Shown here piece after piece: positions 11,979 to 20,900 of a stretch of DNA of 64,000 nt. The stretch's first letter is position 1. The number at the start of each line of letters is the position of its first letter. A program made the translations under genes and the position numbers. Below the pieces are notes generated by a model, which made no database searches, was not told the origin of the DNA, and was given only the letters and a program-made list of their open reading frames with translations. Source of the stretch: Enchytraeus crypticus (lineage: Eukaryota > Annelida > Clitellata > Enchytraeida > Enchytraeidae); the NCBI GenBank assembly GCA_905160935.1, contig CAJHZI010000532.1, positions 987,501 to 1,051,500 on the forward strand. The letters run 5' to 3'.

Positions 11979-14900
11979 TATATATGCATATATATATACA
12001 AATATTATATATATATTTATATATATGCGTATAGATATATATATCATAAATAAATATATATCTATATGTATATATATTATTATTATTATATATATACACG
12101 TAACAGGTTCTGCCATTGCCCGGACCAAATACATATTCCAACTCTTATGCTGTTTTCACGCTTCAAAAAGAGCACTCCATCGATTAATAAGCTAATCGCT
12201 TCAAAAAGCCTATGCTTTATTCATAAATTACATAGCCTATATATTAGGAATAATATGGCTTCGGCGGTGGTTTCCCGTTGCTTTCCTCAGTTCCTGCTCA
12301 GTCGCCTCTTATGACATGTCCAAATTGCGATTGACATATTCTTCAGCGTCCTGGATGTAACACGTGAATCTTATACAGTATATACATTTATATATAATTA
12401 TTATAACATAATCTTTAGACGGCTTTGAGTCCAAATATCTAGTATTTAAATTTTAATTGTACAGAAGCAAATTAAAATGCTGTCCTACTAATAAACTATA
12501 ACTCGTTTCAACAACAACACAGTCTCTTGTTCTCATCAACTTTCTCTGGTAGGCCTAACTAAGACTTATGTCTCAAATAATAATTCCACTCTAGATAGGC
12601 TCCATCTGTCGTGATCATCATTTGATCAATGGACCAGCATCGTTTCAGACTTTACTTCTCTTCAGAACATGTCTATTGAAGATTGGTTTGAGTGAATTGA
12701 TCTGTAGTGATGTGTCCTGTGGTGACATCATCCCAGCCATCATGCTTAACTGAAGAAACGGACGCTAAACCTTTACTATTATAATTATTAGTTAAAAGTT
12801 AAATGATGTCGAAACTATGGTTGAACTGTTGCGACATGCGATGAAGTAGAATGAACTAATCACAAATAATAAATAGAACGAACAAATCGATTCCTGTTAT
12901 TGCATAGGTTCCTACATGACTCACTGACCTCTTTAGTTTTGTAGTCAGCGAGTATCTGGGCAGGCGAGGGTTCCTGAGAGGCATCGGTTCTCCTGGGCAC
13001 AGGCACGAGACTGGTCGACATCTGCCACAGTCTGTTAGTGCGGGCCTCCCACTGGCGCAGTGATACGTACGTCTCCTGTAAGAGCAATAAGTCCATAGAA
13101 TTGCCCTTTCAGTAAGGAACTGAACTGCCCAAGCGCTACAATTTATCGTTTCCATAACTAATCACATTTTCGATATTGATTGTGCCAACACTGACTGCAG
13201 GCTCATGATACACGATTAACCTTCCTGGGATCCTAGGGGATATCATTCAGTTGTTGACTGGCCTGGGCTTTAAACCCCGATCATTTGTATCAGAGATAAA
13301 CCCTCTACCTGTTGCGCCATCCTCTTTCCTATACGATAAACCACAAACTAGCAACCCTTTCCTCATCCCATTCAAATATTTTCTAAGCCTAAAGCTATAG
13401 ACATATGGTTCTCTTGCGTAAGGTGCTATACTACTGATATCTAGTATAAAGCTAATGTTTAACGTCAGTTTCCTCACTCTAAAGCGATGGCAGTGATGGG
13501 CGAGGCCTGGATTGGAATCCCGCACATACTGATCCGCAGTCAAATATCTAATATATGAATATAAGACATAATGTCACATACGTCGAGGAACTGCTGAAGA
13601 AGTTTAGAGTCCTGCTCGCTAGAGGTCCAGTGATGCTGCTCAAATCTCTTAGCTATCTTGCCTAGGTCTTCCTCCAGCCATCCTTCTGTTTCCTCTATCT
13701 CGTGATAGAACTAACAAAGGACATCGATAGAAATAATATAGTGTTAACATATGGTAACCGTGTGATAACATGCAATGGAATTACTAGAAAATTCTGATGA
13801 TATTGTAATAAATGCTGTAGTAACATTGTAAAAACTTTTTGATTACATACTGATGACCGTGATAAAATTATGTTAACAGTATCATAACATGAGAATAACA
13901 GCGTGATAACATTGTAATAACGGGTGAAATGATTCTGATAATACAATCTTTAACTTCGAAAGCAACTTCAGCAAAAAGCAACTCATACGCTCATACTTAG
14001 AAATATCAACAACAACACTTGTAAATTAATTAATAAAAGGTTACCTCTGCTTTGTCGATCACGTGACCATTGCTCCAGTAACCCTTGTTCTGCCAGTAAG
14101 CTATCAAGCTGGTCTGGTTAATGAATTCTGATCATTCTAGTTTACGTAATATGAGTAATGGTACGACCCAAGAAATGGAAATTATGGTTCATACTTAACA
14201 GGCAGTGGAAACCAAGATTAATGTTCTTATAAAATCATGCAGTTAATTGTGGTCGAAGTACTACCTGTGTTAATCGCATGGAAGTAATTCTCTGACTGGA
14301 AGTAATGAAACTATTTACTTAAGATCTAAGTGAATACATGTTGATACCTGGTGATAGTCTGAAGCGTTGCTTAGATGTACGTCAGTGCAGCTAACGAGGG
14401 TTCTAATCCAGTCCCAATTGTCTCGTAGTCCGAATATACAGTCCTAATGAATGTACGAATCAATCAATCATTCAATCAATCGATTCTATTAAGCAATATA
14501 TCAGTCAATCATTCCAATCAATTAATCAATCAATCAAGCAATCAATCAATTAATCAATCAGTCAATCAAACGAGTCAATCGCTGATTAATCAATGATTAA
14601 ACATCGATTAAGTAATGACTTACGCACTTTCTATGATTAAAGAGTGAATCTTTTTGATTAACTTCCAGAAACCGATGTTAGATCAGAAATTTATTTTTAA
14701 TTATCAGGAGTAAAATTAATTTTCACTTTATTAATTTCATTAGTGGTAAAGCATTGTCTTATTCTCTACCTTCGTAGAGCTGTTGGTACGACTTTAATAC
14801 AAGTACTGTATTTATTTCTGTATTTAAAGGCGCCATTCCCGTCTGGTATAATATAAATATTCATCTGGAAAGTTTTCCGAGTAGAATTATTTTAATATTT

Positions 14901-17900
14901 ACTTATACGAGCTTAAATTACTAAATATTGTCAATTATTTGAAAAACATTACTTAATAATTTAACTATGAAGAATTTATTTTACTACTAATTACTAATTT
15001 ATTTAAACTATTAATTTACTGTAATGATTTACTATTTAATTAATTATTAAGCGATTATTTATTACTTGATGATTTATAACATAATTGTCTAATATTTATT
15101 TATTTATATATTTTTAATTACTGAGTTGTTTACTGTTATTTTACAAGTCCCGAACAATTATTTCTTGTCAATAAACTGTATCTTCTATGAGTTACGAATC
15201 CATAATACCGAGTAAAAGCTGGTAAAACTAAGGTTAACGTCAGTTTCCTCACTCGAAAGCGATATCAGTGACGGGCGAGCCCAGGATTGAACCCCGCATA
15301 TACTGTCCGCGGTCGAGTATCTTACCGACTTCGCCACTGGATCCAGCCAGTGTATGAAGAAATATGATAATTAATTTTTATTGATTGATTGATCAATAGA
15401 ACCTGAGCGGAGGTTCCTATAAATCCCGCCACGTGACATCCAGCCAGTGAATCACGTGACCTTCCTCCCTTCTCTCTCATCTCCAACTCCTTCATGATCC
15501 CTCTCACCATGGTAACGGATTGTTCGTCAATCTCACGTGACAGCCTCTGAAAATACAGTGTTGAATGCAATACTAAATATACACATAGATAATGATAATA
15601 CAGTATTGCATGCTATACAAAATACACACACATATGTTGATAACAATAACAGTACTGGGTCAGAGTGACTTATATACTGTGTATATATATATAATTATGT
15701 CTTAAGACCCATTTTGACTACTCTACAGTTTCTGGCAGATTATTATAAATCCTTTCGACGTTCAATCATAAATCAGCTATTGATAGAGCCAACTGATAGC
15801 AAGATCCGATACATAATGTACCTTCGATTGACCTAAGGGGATATCCATTATTTGCTGACCTGAGCATTGAACCCAGGCCATTATCATCCGAGGCGAAAAC
15901 ACTAATCGTAACGCCATATCCTCTTCTATACTCTTCCTTAAGTACAAAGCATACAGTATACTTCATTGCTTAAACCTTTAATGAATATAGTGCAATTACT
16001 CATTTGCGTTCAGTCTGTTTCCTTTAATGACAGTAGCACTTTTAATTGTTGTGTTTTGTTAGTAATATATTCAAGACTATAATCATTTCCAAGAGGAACG
16101 GAAGTTACACCTTTATTATTATTACTAATACAGTTGCTTATGCTACACGAAAGTCCCAATGTCACGGGTTTGCAATCTCTGGACAGTCTATGACAGTGCA
16201 TTAGAGCAAGTCTTAACTATGACAGTGCATTAGAGCAAGTCTTAACTATGACAGTGCATTAGAGCAAGTCTTAACTATGACAGTGCATTAGAGCAAGTCT
16301 TAACTATGACAGTGCATTAGAGCAAGTCTTAACTATGACAGTGCATTAGAGCAAGTCTTAACTATGACAGTGCATTAGAGCAAGTCTTAACTATGACAGT
16401 GCATTAGAGCAAGTCTTAACTATGACAGTGCATTAGAGCAAGTCTTAACTATGACAGTGCATTAGAGCAAGTCTTAACTATGACAGTGCATTAGAGCAAG
16501 TCTTAATTCTGCTATTGATTGGATCTCATACCGTGCAGCTGTCCTCAAGTCCAGATACTGACAGCATTGTCTCTAAACAGTGGAGCTTCTTCTCTGACAC
16601 AGCCTGTGATATAAACATAAACACCACTAAGCTAATAGTATAGTCATTGTAATGATATGTAGCACTTGTAACTTCGAGTGCTTAATAAATATTTAAACGA
16701 CGATAATGGAATATTTAAAGTCCGGTTCCTTACCCATCGGCGATATCAGGGACGTCTTAGACGATATAAACATCGTTGAGCCAATCAAATACTACTTATA
16801 TGTGAAAAAGCCATATTGTCTTAACTTTAACTAATCTTAATTAAAAGTAATTTTAACTTTAACTAATCTTAATTAAAAGTAATTTTAACTTTAACTAATC
16901 TTAATTAAAGTAATTTTTATTTTAATTAATCTCAGCTTCTCGGAGTTAACTAGATCGTACCCTCAACACTTACTACCTGAAATTTTACAAATAAATGTAC
17001 TAGTAAATGCATTTATTGTTTACTAGTAGATGTACTATTAAATGTATTTAATATTTACTAGTAAATGTTTACTAGTGAACTTTCAAGTAGTAATAGTGCG
17101 TTGAGGGTACGATCCAGTACCCCAAAAGCATCGATCAAGTCAGAATAGGCGTGGTTTGGCAAATTGCCATTCATGAACAGTGTATGACACAGGTATAGGC
17201 TACTGTATGTAACAAATGAATATATGTTTGTCTACGTGAAAGAAAGCACCCAGGTCCAAGAGTGTTTGTGTTTAAGAAGGTTTTTGTCTGGATTTTTAGT
17301 ATGGATATACATTATGTCGCCAATGTTCTCCTGGTGGCCAAATCTTTCTGTATCTGGGACCGCCATCTGCCGATCCATTAGTTGTTAAGTTTACTCACGG
17401 AAAACATTTAGTATACAGATTTCATGAGAAAGCCCCAACAAGGTTCTATCTAGGGGCTTTATATTTATTTTTGACTAAAACCTTCTTTCTACGGAAGGTT
17501 TTAGTAGACAAATATTTACAAATCCGGGGGATAATCCCCCGGGGAATAAAGCTGGTAAAGCTAAGGTTAACGTCAGTTTCCTCACTCGACAGCGTTGTCA
17601 GTGACGGGATAGCCAAAATCCTTTTGTGGGGTCAATCCTTGAGGGAAAATTTTACATAGAGAGATTATAATGAAAATTATCATAAAGAGATGTTCTTGAA
17701 TTTTCATTCTTCTGAAATAAAACCATGCGAGATGGATAAGCTAATAGTACATAAATACAGTATATACCGCAATAGATCAACAAAGCGGTATATCAAAGTA
17801 ACGTATTATTACACAACACTTACGTTTTGAACTAGTCAACTGTAACTCCTTTATTGTGCTTACCTTGAGAGCTTTGAAAGCTTTATCCAGTTCATCTTTT

Positions 17901-20900
17901 TGTGAGGGATCGCGTATCTGAAACGTATTGAAATATAACTATACGTGAAGTTCAGTACATGTTATACATGCATATCACAAAAAGGTCAGAGGGTAATATA
18001 TAATAACAGATTGCAATTTCTAAATACCAAAAGTGTCTTCGTGATGTGTCTGGTTACTAGAAGAATAGACCAACCAGTGATTGCACGTGTCGTAGAAGGC
18101 GACTAAACTTTTAACTTTAAGTACATCGATTACATGGATTACATGTAGGCTAGTACATGGATTAAGTAAATATATCGCTTTAGCACTGAGGTCAAAACAA
18201 ATTCTGAAAGGGAATTCGGTTGGTGAGTGCCTAAGCTCCAGAAATTTCTACAAATTATTATAAAAGGAATAGCAGGGATTATAGGAAGAGAACGAAAGAA
18301 GAGATAATAAAGGATTGACTGATGATATGGTATTGGACAGAGAGGAGCGAGGAAGGTCTATTAATATCCCTAGCTTAGTTAAACTGGGACTAAAGAGAAG
18401 ATAATGATGATGATGATGATCATTGCAATTTAAAGTTACCTGCCTGTTGTTTACTAATTTGAGAAGTCTCTTTCGATCTTTTCTAGAAGCTATTAGCCAG
18501 GCAGATATTGATGGCTCAATCTAAAGTGTATAAAGTACTGTAAATGATACTTCTTGTATTATAATGTACTTCGGTATAAAGCACCGAATTATCGAGTACT
18601 GAAAAAACTCGATTGTACTTTATAGTGATAACAGCCAGAGGATTAGCATGACTAAACATTTTGATAAACTTAAGAAATCTCATTAATTACTGTGTATACT
18701 ATTGCAATCAAGTGTAAAGTACTTTCAATATTTTTTATATTTAAGTCCGATATTAAAGTTCGATATTTAAGAGCTTTTGATATACATGTATCCGCAAAGT
18801 ACTGTTAAGTACTTTGGATAATTATAATATGCAAAGTACTATACACGCCCCTGACATCATCCTTGGATGAGGAAACGGACGTTAAACCTTTATTATTATT
18901 ATAAAGTAATCTGAATATTTCTTTGAAGTAGGCTATTGCAAAGCACTTTGAATAACTACGTAAATTACTGCTAGGTATCGTACACAACATTGGATACTTA
19001 CCCGTTGGAGTAGTGTGCGCACTTTATCTTCATTGCTTCTGATGACGGTGGCTTTAGACCTCTGTTCACTTATACCCTCGTACAGTCCCTGTCTATTACC
19101 CGCGTATCTTATCTTACCTATCTCCTCCTGAATGTGACAACAACAACAAGTATCTTAACTTACCTATCTACTCCTGAATGTGACAACAACAACAAGAGTA
19201 GCTTCAGTTACAGGTAGCTAACTGAATGCGCAGAGATTTAATATATCCAAATATACAGTGTAAACATAAATTAGTAATTATATAATATACTTGTATATTG
19301 TACGCCATTGTACTCATTGCGTAAACAGGATAGTTTTCTCAGGGAATGGCGCCCCTGCTCAGTAAATGTTAGTGGAATCGAAACTGAGAAAGGCATGTGT
19401 AAATATGTATTTAAGAGCAGTGGTTACGGGGAACGCGAGGTAAATTAGTTCCACTAGCTCGATTTTTTTCAAATATGGGACCCAATAAGGGCCCATATGT
19501 GGTAAAATAGAGGCCCTGTATAATTGAAGGGGGCCCGAAAAATGTTGACTGTTTTACTAGCTCTCAATTTTCAATTTAATCAGTGTACAAGAGTAAAACA
19601 ATGTATAAGTAAAAATGTGAACTTTATCCCGGAGCAGTGGTGCAACTGGACTTGGCGTGGTTTAAGCCCCCCCCCCCCCTCTTATCGCCAAAATTAGGTT
19701 ACTTTTGCAATACGTGCAGATCCGATGAGTTTCTTCAGACGTGAAAAAATTAACCTAAGTTTTCCAAACCAAATGTAGTATTTTAGGCAGTTTAGGTTTT
19801 CTCCTAACTTTAGTACGGCGATGAATAAATCTTAAACTGTAGACAAATTCGTTTTGGATAAACGACAACTGCATATAACGCATTTAAACTAAACGAAAAT
19901 CAAATTTAGCATATATCGTCTTTTAAATAATGAGATCAATAACGGGCTAACGATAATAATATAATTTTATCTTGTGGTCTTTGTTTACTCAGTCGTCATC
20001 GTGTGATTCTATGGCGTTAATTGATGCTTAGTCTACTTGAGATGTCACTGACATTGCCTTATGGTGAGGAACCAGACGCTAAATTCTTACTGATTGATTG
20101 ATACATGGATATCCCCGTGTTGTGTCCGGGTTGTTTGAAGAATTGACCAACCGGTGACTGCACGTGTCGTAGAAGGCGACTAAAGCACTAAGATCCATAC
20201 CAACGTCAGAAATGGCATTCGGTTGGTGAGCGCCTAGGCACCAGAAATTGCTACAAAAATTTAAACGAATAGAAAAGTCTCAAATAGGGGATTGGCTGGT
20301 GGATGATATGTTGTAGGACAGAGAGGTTTTGAGACAGTCTATCGTATCCCAACCCTAGTGGGATTCAAGGGAAGATGATGATGATAGATACATGGATAGA
20401 TTGATGACAACAGACTTACTGTCAGGCCTCGGATCCAGGTTAATGTCTCGTGATAAGAAGACGGGTTCGCCTAAAAATAATTAATCAATTAGGTCAATCA
20501 AGCAATACAAGTAAGTGAAATATGTCAATCAATCAAATAAATCAATAAATTAAATCACTTGAAGAGTTCTATCGTCAATTGACGAATTTGATTGCCAATT
20601 GATGTAACCTTAGATAAGTCTATCAGAATGATTAGATATTGCATTTGATGTATTATAGTAATTGTAACGTTATTTGCTGGAGCCCGTGGCTATGTCGATA
20701 AGATATTCGACCGCGGATCAGTATGTGCGGGTTTCAAATCCTGGACTCGCCCGTTACTGACACCGCTTTCGAGTGAGGAAACTGACGTTGGCGTTAGCTT
20801 TTTTAGCCTTAACAAAGATGTTATTTTTCCTACTGCACTGTATAGCATATTCGCCGTAGTGTACAATGTAGCCTATTGATTCATTGTATTTACTATATAA

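Noticed and set aside
16191-16507. CRISPR-like regular array
   Set aside because: Head-to-tail units with no unique spacers, in an animal intron.
19620-19690. Possible hAT end near a C-run (gagcagtggtgcaactgg)
   Set aside because: No second end or target duplication found.
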